From positions 1,116,001 through 1,180,000 of the forward strand of contig NZ_JAMYWY010000001.1 of assembly GCF_024159265.1 (NCBI RefSeq): a stretch of 64,000 nucleotides of DNA. Direction: 5' to 3'. The stretch is from Paenibacillus sp. 1781tsa1 (GTDB lineage: Bacteria; Bacillota; Bacilli; Paenibacillales; Paenibacillaceae). The notes beneath the pieces were generated by a model. It saw only the letters and a program-made list of their open reading frames with translations. It was not told where the DNA came from and made no database searches. Position 1 is the first letter of the stretch. Every line of letters begins with the position of its first letter. The position numbers and the translations under genes were made by a program. Shown piece after piece: positions 26,580-35,072 of this stretch.

Positions 26580-27473
26580 ATGACAAATACGACGATGGCA
26601 CCTGGAGAGACGAAAGTTGGCTTTATTGGTACAGGTGTGATGGGTAAAAGCATGGCTGGACACATCCAGCAAGCGGGATATCCGCTGCATGTGTACACGC
26701 GAACTGCTGCCAAGGCGGAAGCATTGGTAAAAGAAGGTGCCGTATGGCATGATACGCCAGGCAAACTGGCAGCTGCGTGTGATGTCATCATCACGATGGT
26801 GGGGTATCCCAAGGATGTAGAGGAGATTTATCTCGGTGAGGATGGTCTCGTGGCCAATGCCAAACCGGGGTCATATCTGATTGATATGACAACATCCAGT
26901 CCGCTTCTGGCTGCGCGGATCTTTGAAGCTGCTGAAGCCAAAGGACTGCATGCACTGGACGCGCCTGTGTCGGGCGGCGATATCGGAGCGCAGAATGCCA
27001 AGCTGTCCATTATGGTCGGCGGTAGCTCGGCGGCATTTGAAGCGGTGCGTCCATTGTTTGAGCAGATGGGCAGCAACATTGTGCTGCAAGGCAAGCCGGG
27101 AGCTGGGCAGCATACCAAAATGTGCAACCAGATTGCCATTGCCTCTGGCATGATGGGCGTATGCGAAGCACTCGCCTATGCCAAGACGTCTGGTCTGGAC
27201 GCGGAGACCGTGCTGAAAAGCATTGCTACCGGTGCAGCCGGAAGCTGGTCGCTCAGCAATCTCGGTCCGCGTATGATCGCAGGCGATTATGAGCCTGGAT
27301 TCTATGTGAAACATTTTATCAAAGACATGGGAATTGCACTGGAGTCTGCAAAAGCGATGGGTATGAGAACGCCTGGGCTGGCTCTGGCCGAATCATTGTA
27401 TCAGGAAATCGCGAATAATGGTCTGGAAGAGAAGGGGACACAGGTGCTCTACACCTATTATCTTCAGGCTTAA
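26580..27473 (+). CDS. NAD(P)-dependent beta-hydroxyacid dehydrogenase
   Basis: 297 residues from ATG 26580, chosen because AGGGAGG is well placed; the frame is open further upstream. The N-terminal Rossmann fold begins GFIGTGVMGKSMAGHI near residue 13. The substrate motif DAPVSGGDIGAQ lies near 122 and the catalytic-lysine segment GAGQHTKMCNQI near 172. It belongs to the 3-hydroxyisobutyrate / tartronate semialdehyde reductase family and acts in the cytoplasm. It follows the AraC gene and may handle a sugar-acid intermediate, but a stand-alone role is equally possible. A terminator follows. Confidence 0.85.
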   Translation: MTNTTMAPGETKVGFIGTGVMGKSMAGHIQQAGYPLHVYTRTAAKAEALVKEGAVWHDTPGKLAAACDVIITMVGYPKDVEEIYLGEDGLVANAKPGSYLIDMTTSSPLLAARIFEAAEAKGLHALDAPVSGGDIGAQNAKLSIMVGGSSAAFEAVRPLFEQMGSNIVLQGKPGAGQHTKMCNQIAIASGMMGVCEALAYAKTSGLDAETVLKSIATGAAGSWSLSNLGPRMIAGDYEPGFYVKHFIKDMGIALESAKAMGMRTPGLALAESLYQEIANNGLEEKGTQVLYTYYLQA

Positions 27474-27487
27474 CATCAAGAGAACAG

Positions 27488-27532
27488 CAGCGTATTCTTT
27501 TTCTATTCAGGAAAGGGTTACGCTGTTTTTTT
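27488..27532 (+). terminator. Rho-independent terminator
   Basis: CAGCGTA (27488-27494) pairs with TACGCTG (27519-27525) and is followed by TTTTTTTC. It ends the dehydrogenase transcript. The 220 bases from here to the next gene hold no recognised feature beyond a possible TATAAT at 27728. Confidence 0.75.
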
Positions 27533-27749
27533 CAATTTTTCGGCTTGTTTATGCGTCTAAAGTCACGGAATTGGTTAATTGTTCATATGTACTTTGCGTA
27601 TTGGAGAGATTTTGATCGTTTTCCCTTTATTTTTACCCCGCTTTATCCGACATAAGTAATAGAAGTTTACATAATGAATGTGTCAAAGGATGTTATTCCT
27701 CCTGTAATGGTCACCCGTAACCCACACTATAATAGAACGGAGCTTGCCC

Positions 27750-28481
27750 ATGTTCAAGAAAATCCTGTCTCTGTTCAAGACACAACCAGAGCTTGCGAAC
27801 CAGATTACAGCCTCCGCTTCAGCGTTACCAGCGACGACAACCATCCCCCCGCGTATGGTCCGAAGTAAGCGGAAGAAAAAAGCGGAAGGGGATTGGACAC
27901 GCCAGCCGGAGGAGCCTAGTACAGCAGATCAGCTGATAGGTCTTCCAAGTCAATATAAAGTGCTGAACGACTTACTCGTTACCAATCCGAAGTCACGCTC
28001 CGGTTATTCGCAGATTGATCATGTCGTAATCGGTCCTCGGGCAATCTTCGTGATCGAAACCCGAAATTTGACGACAGGTGAGATTCGCGGCGGAAGAAGA
28101 GAGGCCAATTGGTCGGTCAGCAGCAGCCGGGTCAAAATGTACAATCCACTCATGCAGCATCGTGCACATGTGGAAGCCATCCATGCACACCTCGGAGACT
28201 ACAAAAGAGTACGTCTCGTTTCCATGGTGACCTTCACGAACCGTTGCCGCATCAGTGTTGATCCTGCTGTGAGGTATGTGAACTCGGATGAACTGATCAT
28301 CTACGATCATGAATTGGTGGAAACGATTCAGCGCAAGACAGAACGACTTGAGACAGAGGTTCCCGAAACCGTATTTCAAGAGAAGGATATCCAGGCGATC
28401 TACGCTCTGTTATCATCGGTCAATTCCACCGATCCTCAGATTCGGTCAGAGCATATGGAGAAGGCCAAAGGGATCAAATAA
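27750..28481 (+). CDS. NERD-domain protein
   Basis: About 243 residues from ATG 27750, with CGGAGC upstream; TTG 27744 is an alternative. The N-terminal 60 residues are basic and low-complexity. The NERD (nuclease-related) domain follows: a G-E/D-like start at LIGLPSQYKVLNDLLV, then SQIDHVVIGPRAIFVIETRNL, in which D and the E-x-R/K pair are the nuclease-like residues. The usual ETK of active NERD domains reads ETR here, so activity is uncertain. It may bind or process nucleic acid. It is a single gene bounded by terminators. Confidence 0.7.
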   Translation: MFKKILSLFKTQPELANQITASASALPATTTIPPRMVRSKRKKKAEGDWTRQPEEPSTADQLIGLPSQYKVLNDLLVTNPKSRSGYSQIDHVVIGPRAIFVIETRNLTTGEIRGGRREANWSVSSSRVKMYNPLMQHRAHVEAIHAHLGDYKRVRLVSMVTFTNRCRISVDPAVRYVNSDELIIYDHELVETIQRKTERLETEVPETVFQEKDIQAIYALLSSVNSTDPQIRSEHMEKAKGIK

Positions 28482-28492
28482 TTATTTTCATG

Positions 28493-28523
28493 AACACTGT
28501 TGCCATCTGGCGGCAGTGTTTTT
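28493..28523 (+). terminator. Rho-independent terminator
   Basis: AACACTG...TGCC pairs with GGC...CAGTGTT around an ATCT loop, followed by TTTT. It ends the NERD gene. The gap from 28524 to 28814 (about 290 bases) contains no recognisable gene or strong signal. Confidence 0.75.
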
Positions 28524-28814
28524 ATGTTTCTGATTTTCTGTGGTAATCCGTTCGAAAGAATTATTACTCGCCACGGATGATGCCGCAGGCATCCTTTGTA
28601 ACCCAAAGCAGAACTTTGAACAATACTAATAGGCTTTAGACACAGGTATATCGTCGTATACACCCCATTTTTAACTTGTGATAAAATGTAAACCATGTCT
28701 AATTGTGTATCGCGCATGTTATCTGAAAAGATATTTTTGTAAGTGAGTGTTCAAGCCTTGAAGCAGAGGTTAATGCTTCTCAGGAATATACATAGGATAG
28801 GGGAAGATTATACG

Positions 28815-29705
28815 ATGAAATGGAATTATACGATAAAAACATTCACAGTGATGCTTGGTTTGGCAGCGATTCTGACAGCTTGTGGTGGTGGAGCAAAAGA
28901 GACAGCATCACCGGAGTCTGCCTCGGGTACAGAAGTCGCTTCGTCAGAGACAAGCAGCCCGAATGCTGACGTGACAGAAACCGCAGCCTCCGGATCGAAA
29001 GGTAGTGAGCAGAAAGGCTCAGCTACGGAAGAATCTTCTTCCACTGATGATGGCAAGATTGGAAAAGACTCCACATTGGAAGAGTTGAAGCAGACGTATG
29101 CCGATAAGCTCGGTTATATCCGTATCCCGCTTACGGATCATCCAGTGCGTCGGGTCAGTGAGAAGGATTCCAAAAACATTAATGTGGCCAACTATAGTGA
29201 TGCCGTTGTGGACATGAACGCAGAGGTGCCCATTCATTCCGATTCACAGCGGTTGATTGATGATGCTTTTCCCTTTTTCACAACGGTGCAAGCGCCTGAA
29301 GAGTCTTATGTAACCTGGGAAGAAGCAACCAATCTGGAGCGTGCCATGGTAAAAACACTGTTTATCGCTCGTGAGGGCCTGCTTATCACTGAAGATGCCA
29401 TGAAAAATAAGGATTACAGCAGTACATCATTCCAGGATTCTATGGATTTCTTCAGAGTGACCGCAAAATTTGAATCCATGGCACCTGTTGCACAGCACCC
29501 CTATGACATCACGTTGACCACCTTATATGACAAAGCGCGTACTTCGTGGGGCAAGCTTGCTGAGATGGACCCGAAGCAGGATGAAGCAGCGTTTGCCGAG
29601 ATGTATAAGACGACGAGAACGGATGCCAATAATGCTATGGGATTGCTTAACGTCCTGTTGTCTACGAATGAGGAAGAACGTGTAGAGGAGATTTACGGAA
29701 AATAG
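28815..29705 (+). CDS. Lipoprotein of unknown function
   Basis: 296 residues from ATG 28815; the frame extends 24 codons upstream but only this ATG fits a lipoprotein signal. The signal ends in LTAC near residue 22, giving a lipid-anchored extracytoplasmic protein. A Ser/Thr/Glu/Ala-rich linker spans about 25-85, followed by a helical domain with RIPLTDHPVRRVSEKD and LERAMVKTLFIAREGLLIT. I do not recognise the family. It sits next to the Ter locus but is separated by a hairpin and the ECF-type promoter, so it is probably an independent unit. Confidence 0.65.
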   Translation: MKWNYTIKTFTVMLGLAAILTACGGGAKETASPESASGTEVASSETSSPNADVTETAASGSKGSEQKGSATEESSSTDDGKIGKDSTLEELKQTYADKLGYIRIPLTDHPVRRVSEKDSKNINVANYSDAVVDMNAEVPIHSDSQRLIDDAFPFFTTVQAPEESYVTWEEATNLERAMVKTLFIAREGLLITEDAMKNKDYSSTSFQDSMDFFRVTAKFESMAPVAQHPYDITLTTLYDKARTSWGKLAEMDPKQDEAAFAEMYKTTRTDANNAMGLLNVLLSTNEEERVEEIYGK

Positions 29706-29750
29706 AATTGGTACCAATGGAATGAATCATGTAAATGCCGATGTCTTACA

Positions 29751-29791
29751 TAGAACCCTGACTGCCGTAACGTTCGGCGGCCAGGGTTCTA
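29751..29791 (+). terminator. Strong hairpin after the lipoprotein gene
   Basis: TAGAACCCTG (29751-29760) pairs exactly with CAGGGTTCTA (29782-29791), with an inner GCCG/CGGC pairing. There is no T-run, so termination may be partial. It separates the lipoprotein gene from the Ter promoter. Confidence 0.6.
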
Positions 29792-29843
29792 TGTGTTGTA
29801 TATGAAGGGGATAGAAGTACAGAGAAGATTCTGGAAATTCGCT

Positions 29844-29869
29844 TGAAACTAAATCCAGAACGATGCGTA
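29844..29869 (+). promoter_or_regulatory. ECF-sigma-type promoter of the Ter operon
   Basis: TGAAAC (29844-29849), a 16-base spacer and CGTA (29866-29869) exactly match the consensus for SigW/SigM-class extracytoplasmic-function sigma factors of Bacillales. It is about 160 bases before the TerB-like start and is the only such match I noticed in this gap. In B. subtilis the related yceCDEFGH Ter operon is known to be controlled by SigW, SigM, SigX and SigB, which supports the call. The rest of 29706-30031 holds no gene. Confidence 0.75.
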
Positions 29870-30031
29870 TCATAAGGTATTAATTGTTTTTTAATGTAGA
29901 ATATTGCCGTATTTCAGAGTATAGTTAAGGAATAATTTAACTTATATTCAATCATGATGTAGGAATGAAAATTACTGAAAACCATGAAAACGTGTAAGGA
30001 ACACCATGTATGAAACTATTGGAGGTTGAGT

Positions 30032-30478
30032 ATGAGTTCATTTAAAAGCTGGTTGAATTCAACAAAACAAGGACTTGAAGAGCAAGTCAAAAAGTTTAAA
30101 AATAAAGATTTTATGGACGCGGTAGTTGCAGGCTGTGCACTGGTTGCTTTTGCGGATGGCTCCATTGACGAAGCCGAGAAAAACAAGATGGCCGGCTATA
30201 TTAAACTGAGCCAGGAATTAAAAGTATTCGACATGGGAGAAGTGATTACACGCTTCAATCATTACGTGGCGAACTTTGAGTTTTCTCCGGAGATCGGGAA
30301 GCAGGAAGCGCTGAAAGCTATTGGGAAATTCAAAGCCAAGCCGGATGTGGGACGCGTTATTGTGGGTGTATGCAGTGCAATTGGTTCAGCGGACGGCAAC
30401 TTTGATGATCAGGAGAAAAGAGTTGTTGCCGAGATTTGCAATGTACTTGGACTGAATCCGGGTGAATTCAATCTCTAA
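30032..30478 (+). CDS. TerB-like tellurite-resistance-type protein
   Basis: 149 residues from ATG 30032, with GGAGGTT six bases upstream. The helical TerB fold is shown by two repeats of the metal-binding-like motif: FADGSIDEAEKNKM near residue 44 and SADGNFDDQEKRVV near 113, both ADG-x-h-x-x-x-E. TerB proteins are cytoplasmic or membrane-associated Ca/metal-linked partners of TerD and TerC. It is the first gene of the Ter operon, directly downstream of the ECF-type promoter. Confidence 0.88.
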   Translation: MSSFKSWLNSTKQGLEEQVKKFKNKDFMDAVVAGCALVAFADGSIDEAEKNKMAGYIKLSQELKVFDMGEVITRFNHYVANFEFSPEIGKQEALKAIGKFKAKPDVGRVIVGVCSAIGSADGNFDDQEKRVVAEICNVLGLNPGEFNL

Positions 30479-30519
30479 GTAGCGTAGATATTTTTACATG
30501 TGAAGGGAGGTGAAAATCA

Positions 30520-31113
30520 GTGGCAAGCATTAATTTGGTCAAAGGACAGAAGATTGATTTAACCAAAGGCAATGCAGGACTTACGCAGGTGATTGCTGGT
30601 CTCGGTTGGGACCCGGTAACTGCCAAAGGATTCTTCGGAAGAAAGAAACAAGCGGATATCGATTGTGATGCATCGGCGATCATGTTGAATGAAGAAGGCA
30701 AGTTGGTTAAGGACTCCAACCTGGTTTGTTTCCACAACAAGCAAAGTGCATGTGGTTCGGTTATCCACTCAGGTGACAATTTAACAGGACAGGGAGACGG
30801 TGACGATGAACAGATCAAAATGGATCTGTCCCGTATTCCTGCTGATGTTCATAAAGTATTAATCGTTGTTAATATCTACGATTGTGTCAATCGCAAGCAA
30901 GATTTTGGCATGATTGAGAAGGCTTATATTCGTATTCTGGATGGTAAAAACTCCAGTGAGCTGGTGAAATTCAATCTATCCGATAACTACACAGGGTCAA
31001 CCGCGTTGATCTGTGGTGAATTGTATCGTCATGGAGGCGAATGGAAATTCTCGGCAATTGGAGAGGGTTCCCATGCGGTACATATCAATGAACTCGCTCG
31101 CAGGTACTCCTAA
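30520..31113 (+). CDS. TerD-family stress protein
   Basis: 197 residues. GTG 30520 is the start, with GGGAGGTG at the right distance. The TerD beta-sandwich is recognised by [11 protein letters not shown] at the N-terminus, ADIDCDASAIML near 47, [20 protein letters not shown] near 84 (the acidic Ca2+-binding loop), and [15 protein letters not shown] near the end. TerD proteins bind calcium and act in general envelope, metal and phage stress responses. It is the most divergent of the three single-domain copies (FFGRKKQ insertion near residue 38). Confidence 0.9.
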   Translation: MASINLVKGQKIDLTKGNAGLTQVIAGLGWDPVTAKGFFGRKKQADIDCDASAIMLNEEGKLVKDSNLVCFHNKQSACGSVIHSGDNLTGQGDGDDEQIKMDLSRIPADVHKVLIVVNIYDCVNRKQDFGMIEKAYIRILDGKNSSELVKFNLSDNYTGSTALICGELYRHGGEWKFSAIGEGSHAVHINELARRYS

Positions 31114-31202
31114 GTACAAGATTTAACCTAAATCGACAATAATCCTGATCTTCATATGTCACGATAACTACAATACATTTAATTAGCGAGGATGATTATA
31201 CG

Positions 31203-31778
31203 ATGGCAATTAATCTGTCTAAAGGTCAAAAAATTGATTTGACTAAAACGAACCCAGGATTGACAAAAATCACAGTAGGCTTGGGCTGGGATACCAATAA
31301 ATACGATGGCGGAAAAGATTTTGACCTGGATGTATCGGTATTCTGTGCCAATGCCAACGGTAAAGTAGAAGGCGAGAAAAACTTCATCTTCTTCAACAAT
31401 CCACAAAATGAAAATGGTTCTGTAGTTCACACAGGTGACAACCGTACAGGAGATGGCGATGGTGATGATGAGCAGATCAATATCGACCTGCCTAACGTAC
31501 CCGCTAATGTAGAAAAAATTGCATTCTCCATTACGATCTACGAAGCTACGGAACGTAGCCAGAATTTCGGACAAGTCTCCCGTGCTTATGTGCGAATCGT
31601 TAATGAAGCAAACAACGAAGAACTGATTCGTTTCGACCTGGGAGAAGACTTCTCCATTGAAACGGGTGTAGTTGTTGGCGAGTTGTATCGTCATAACGGC
31701 GAGTGGAAGTTCAGTGCCATCGGTAGTGGTTACCAGGATGGATTGGTTGGATTGACACGCGATTACGGTTTGCAATAG
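31203..31778 (+). CDS. TerD-family stress protein
   Basis: 191 residues from ATG 31203, with GAGGATG upstream. It is a textbook TerD protein: [16 protein letters not shown] at the start, [20 protein letters not shown] near 29, acidic loop [19 protein letters not shown] near 79, and [18 protein letters not shown] near the end. All acidic Ca2+ ligands are kept. It is followed by a terminator, so the first part of the operon may be transcribed more strongly than the rest. Confidence 0.92.
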   Translation: MAINLSKGQKIDLTKTNPGLTKITVGLGWDTNKYDGGKDFDLDVSVFCANANGKVEGEKNFIFFNNPQNENGSVVHTGDNRTGDGDGDDEQINIDLPNVPANVEKIAFSITIYEATERSQNFGQVSRAYVRIVNEANNEELIRFDLGEDFSIETGVVVGELYRHNGEWKFSAIGSGYQDGLVGLTRDYGLQ

Positions 31779-31806
31779 GACGTACAGTACGACTTACAGG
31801 ATGGGA

Positions 31807-31838
31807 AGAACCGTCTCCTGGACGGTTCTCCTTTTTAT
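31807..31838 (+). terminator. Internal Ter-operon terminator
   Basis: AGAACCGTC (31807-31815) pairs with GACGGTTCT (31821-31829), followed by CCTTTTTATTT. It lies between the second and third TerD genes, where it could set their relative expression. Confidence 0.85.
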
Positions 31839-31871
31839 TTAATCACATATCTTGGAAAGGTGGAAAAACAA

Positions 31872-32453
31872 ATGACGATCAGTCTTGCCAAAGGACAACG
31901 TATTGACCTGACTAAGACGAATCCGGGCCTTACCCGTGTGGTAGTTGGTTTAGGTTGGGACACGAACAAATATAGTGGTGGAGTCGATTTTGACCTGGAT
32001 GCTTCGGCTTTTTTGTTGTACGAAGATGGAAAAGCCAAAGGTGCGGATGACTTTGTTTTTTACAACAATCCAAGCGGTGGTGCAGGATCAGTAACACATA
32101 CCGGTGACAACCGTACGGGTGAGGGTGACGGCGATGACGAGCAAGTAGTTGTTGACTTCAGCAAAATCCCTGCGCATATTCACCGGATCGGGATTACGGT
32201 AACGATCTATGATGGAGATGGACGAGGGCAGAATTTTGGACAAGTCTCCAATGCTTTTGTTCGTGTTGTTGATGCTGCAAGTGATCGGGAAGTGCTTCGG
32301 TTCGACCTCGGAGAAGACTACTCTACAGAAACAGCTGTGGTGTTCTGTGAGTTTTACCGTGCAGGTGCGGACTGGAAATTCCAGGCGGTCGGTAGCGGTT
32401 TTACGGGCGGACTTTCTGCTCTATGCAAAAATTACGGACTGGATGCACAATAA
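31872..32453 (+). CDS. TerD-family stress protein
   Basis: 193 residues from ATG 31872; AAAGGTGG seven bases upstream decides against the GTG at 31860. It shows [31 protein letters not shown] near 37, and acidic loop GDNRTGEGDGDDEQVVVDF near 80, and ends in a TerD-typical GSGFTGGLSALCKNYGL. It is closest to the preceding TerD, as expected from tandem duplication. Confidence 0.92.
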   Translation: MTISLAKGQRIDLTKTNPGLTRVVVGLGWDTNKYSGGVDFDLDASAFLLYEDGKAKGADDFVFYNNPSGGAGSVTHTGDNRTGEGDGDDEQVVVDFSKIPAHIHRIGITVTIYDGDGRGQNFGQVSNAFVRVVDAASDREVLRFDLGEDYSTETAVVFCEFYRAGADWKFQAVGSGFTGGLSALCKNYGLDAQ

Positions 32454-32479
32454 CTTGGCATAAGAAAGGTGAGTCTGCA

Positions 32480-33736
32480 ATGGCGATTTCTGTCGTGAAG
32501 GGCCAGAAGAGTGATCTGACCAAAACCAACCCGGGCTTGTCCCGTCTAACGGTAGGCATTGGTTGGGAAGCAGCTTCCGGTGTGGAGCTGGATACATCAG
32601 CATTTCTTCTGGGTTCAGACAATAAAGTGGCTGGAGATGAGGACTTTATCTTCTATAACCAGCCTTCCACCTCGTTCATCACCTATATGGATGGTGGCCA
32701 GGTTGGTGGCGAGAAGAAACAGTTCGCCATCGATCTTGGCAAAATCCCTGCTCGAATTGAGAAAATCGCCTTCAGCTTGACGATTCATGACGGTGAAGCG
32801 CGGCGCCATCATTTTGGACAGGTTCAGCGTGGTTTTCTACGGTTTGCCAATGCAGCTACAGGTCAGGAAGTGATGAGATATGATCTGGGCAGCGGTTTTA
32901 CAGTGGAGACCGCGATTGTCATCGGTGAATTGTATCGCCATAACGGAGAATGGAAGTTCAATGCCATAGGGTCGGGTTTTGCAGGTGGTTTGAATGCACT
33001 ATGCGCTAACTTTGGTGTGGATGTAGATGGCGGATCAGACCCTGCGCCAACCACATCAACCGTTCCTCCGATAGCTGCACCGACTCCACCGCCCCCGGTA
33101 CCCGTACCAGAGCCGACACCTTCTCCTGTGAATTCGATCAATTTCAGCAAAATTGAATTGAAGAAGAAGGGAGACACCATTAACCTCAAGAAAAATGCGG
33201 GGGGACTTGGTGAAATCCTAATTAACCTGAACTGGAATCAGCAGGGCAGCAAAGGTTTATTTGGTCGCAGCAAGAGTGTGGATCTGGACTTGGGTTGCCT
33301 TTTCGAGATGAAGGATGGTACACGAGATGTGATTCAGGCCTTGGGACAGACGTTTGGTTCACTGAACCGTTTCCCTTATATTGCACTAGATGGGGATGAC
33401 CGGACGGGATCTGTTAAGACGGGAGAGAATCTGCGGATTAATGGTGCCCGTATCTCGGAAATTGAGCGCATTCTGGTCTTTACCTATATTTATGGTGGTG
33501 TGGCCAACTGGTCTCAAGTAGACGGTGTGGTAACTATCCAGCAGAAGGACGGCCCGGATATCATTGTCCGAATGAATGAATACGGGAGCCCGCTTGGCAT
33601 GTGTGGGATCGCGATGTTACGCAATGTGAACAATGAGACATTCAGCATTGAACGAATCGTGCAGTTCTATAATGGGCATCAGGCGTTGGACGAGGCTCAT
33701 GATTGGGGAATGCAGTGGGTAGCGGGAAGAAAGTAA
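32480..33736 (+). CDS. Tandem TerD-domain protein
   Basis: 418 residues from ATG 32480, with AAAGGTGAG upstream. Residues 1-185 are a TerD domain ([16 protein letters not shown] to GSGFAGGLNALCANFGV), 190-218 a Pro-rich linker (APTPPPPVPVPEPTPSP), and 228-418 a second, diverged TerD-like domain starting KIELKKKGDTINLKK. Unlike its neighbours, domain 1 has lost the acidic calcium loop, reading MDGGQVGGEKKQFAIDL. Domain 2 keeps only a partial one (LDGDDRTGSVKTGENL). It may be a structural or regulatory scaffold for the calcium-binding TerDs. A terminator follows. Confidence 0.88.
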   Translation: MAISVVKGQKSDLTKTNPGLSRLTVGIGWEAASGVELDTSAFLLGSDNKVAGDEDFIFYNQPSTSFITYMDGGQVGGEKKQFAIDLGKIPARIEKIAFSLTIHDGEARRHHFGQVQRGFLRFANAATGQEVMRYDLGSGFTVETAIVIGELYRHNGEWKFNAIGSGFAGGLNALCANFGVDVDGGSDPAPTTSTVPPIAAPTPPPPVPVPEPTPSPVNSINFSKIELKKKGDTINLKKNAGGLGEILINLNWNQQGSKGLFGRSKSVDLDLGCLFEMKDGTRDVIQALGQTFGSLNRFPYIALDGDDRTGSVKTGENLRINGARISEIERILVFTYIYGGVANWSQVDGVVTIQQKDGPDIIVRMNEYGSPLGMCGIAMLRNVNNETFSIERIVQFYNGHQALDEAHDWGMQWVAGRK

Positions 33737-33753
33737 TCATTCGTATTTTAATC

Positions 33754-33785
33754 AATCCCTCCAGATTAGGAGGGATTGGTTTTTA
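33754..33785 (+). terminator. Terminator between the TerD and biosynthetic modules
   Basis: AATCCCTCC (33754-33762) pairs perfectly with GGAGGGATT (33769-33777), then GGTTTTTAT. Its AGGAGGG arm mimics a ribosome binding site, so apparent starts just downstream should not be trusted. Confidence 0.85.
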
Positions 33786-33851
33786 TGCCCCGACAGCTTG
33801 AATCAATTCATGCAGATTGGCTATTGCCAAAGGTGCGAGGAGGAGACAATC

Positions 33852-35072
33852 CTGAAATATTTCAATTTTTTGAGTCTGGAAGAAGAAGATACTTTATTTT
33901 TCTCTTCACCCGTCTCGTTCAATCACCGGACTTCCAAAGATTTACTGGCATATGCTGTTGGGGCTGCTTTATATATGCCCGCGACGCGCACTCATATCGC
34001 GGACGACATTATGAATGGTAAGCATGAAGGTCTGACGACTATTATTATTGATCTGGAGGACGCTGTGGGTGACGACCAAGTAGAGTTTGCCGAGCAGTGT
34101 CTGGTGCAGCATCTAACTCAACTGATGACTTATATGGAGACAGGCATGCTCAGTCAGGATCGAATGCCTCTTCTGTTTGCCCGTGTACGTTCACCACAAC
34201 AGTTGGAACGTCTGATGGATACGTTGGGAGCACTGGTATCCATGCTGACAGGTTTGGCGTTGCCCAAGTTTTGTGTGGGTAATGGAAGGGCCTATTTTGA
34301 CCAGATCCGCAAGTATAATCAACGGAAACCGGATCATGTTCCCGTTCTCTATGGAATGCCTATCCTGGAGACTGCTTCTATAATCTATCGGGAAACAAGA
34401 TGGGAGACCTTGCTGGACCTTCGAAACATCCTCGATGAAAATGAGGAATATGTGCTCAATGTACGCATTGGTGCAACCGATTTCTCCAGCCTGTTTGGAC
34501 TACGCCGAAGTCCAGAATTGACCATATACGATATCGCCACGATCCGTGACTGCATCTCGGATATCATCAATCTATTCGGTAGGATGGACAAGCCGTACGT
34601 GATCTCAGGTCCTGTCTGGGAATATTTTAGCCAGCGGGAGCGCGTGTTCAAACCTCAATTACGACAGACACCATTCGAAGAAACTCTCGGCAAATCCGGG
34701 CTGCATCTGAGAATGAAATATATTACGAACACAATGGATGGATTGATGCGTGAAGTCATGATGGACAAGGAAAATGGAATTGTAGGCAAAACGATCATTC
34801 ATCCTTCTCATATCAAGCCTGTACAAGCGATGTACGTTGTTACACATGAGGAATATTCGGATGCCCAAGACATCATAGCCCGCAATGACGGTAGCCTGGG
34901 TGTGTTCAAAAGTAATTACTACAACAAAATGAATGAGATTAAACCCCACTTGAGCTGGGCAAATCGCATTCTAATCCGATCACAAATATATGGGGTGTTA
35001 CATGAACAGCAGCATTTTGTCGGGCTCTTGCCCAAACATGAACAACAACAAAACTACGTTCCCAATTCTTGA
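33852..35072 (+). CDS. HpcH/HpaI aldolase (CitE-like) of the Ter biosynthetic module
   Basis: About 406 residues. The homologous N-terminus begins at LKYFNFLSLEEEDTLFF, encoded from CTG 33852, and AGGAGG (33838-33843) lies eight bases before that CTG. Earlier in-frame TTG 33798 and ATG 33810 lack a ribosome binding site and would place the AGGAGG inside the gene. The CitE-like TIM barrel shows AALYMPATRTHIADDI near 38, IIIDLEDAVGDDQVE near 62 (metal-binding Glu/Asp) and LFARVRSP near 104. It is one of the enzymes of the Ter-linked pathway proposed by Anantharaman and colleagues to make a nucleoside-like compound. Its end overlaps the next gene. Confidence 0.85.
   Translation: MKYFNFLSLEEEDTLFFSSPVSFNHRTSKDLLAYAVGAALYMPATRTHIADDIMNGKHEGLTTIIIDLEDAVGDDQVEFAEQCLVQHLTQLMTYMETGMLSQDRMPLLFARVRSPQQLERLMDTLGALVSMLTGLALPKFCVGNGRAYFDQIRKYNQRKPDHVPVLYGMPILETASIIYRETRWETLLDLRNILDENEEYVLNVRIGATDFSSLFGLRRSPELTIYDIATIRDCISDIINLFGRMDKPYVISGPVWEYFSQRERVFKPQLRQTPFEETLGKSGLHLRMKYITNTMDGLMREVMMDKENGIVGKTIIHPSHIKPVQAMYVVTHEEYSDAQDIIARNDGSLGVFKSNYYNKMNEIKPHLSWANRILIRSQIYGVLHEQQHFVGLLPKHEQQQNYVPNS

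Noticed and set aside
33785..34021. Alternative frame starting at ATG 33785 after an AGGAGGG
   Set aside because: The AGGAGGG is the 3' arm of a terminator, and the frame has no family resemblance, whereas the overlapping CitE-like frame is clearly conserved.
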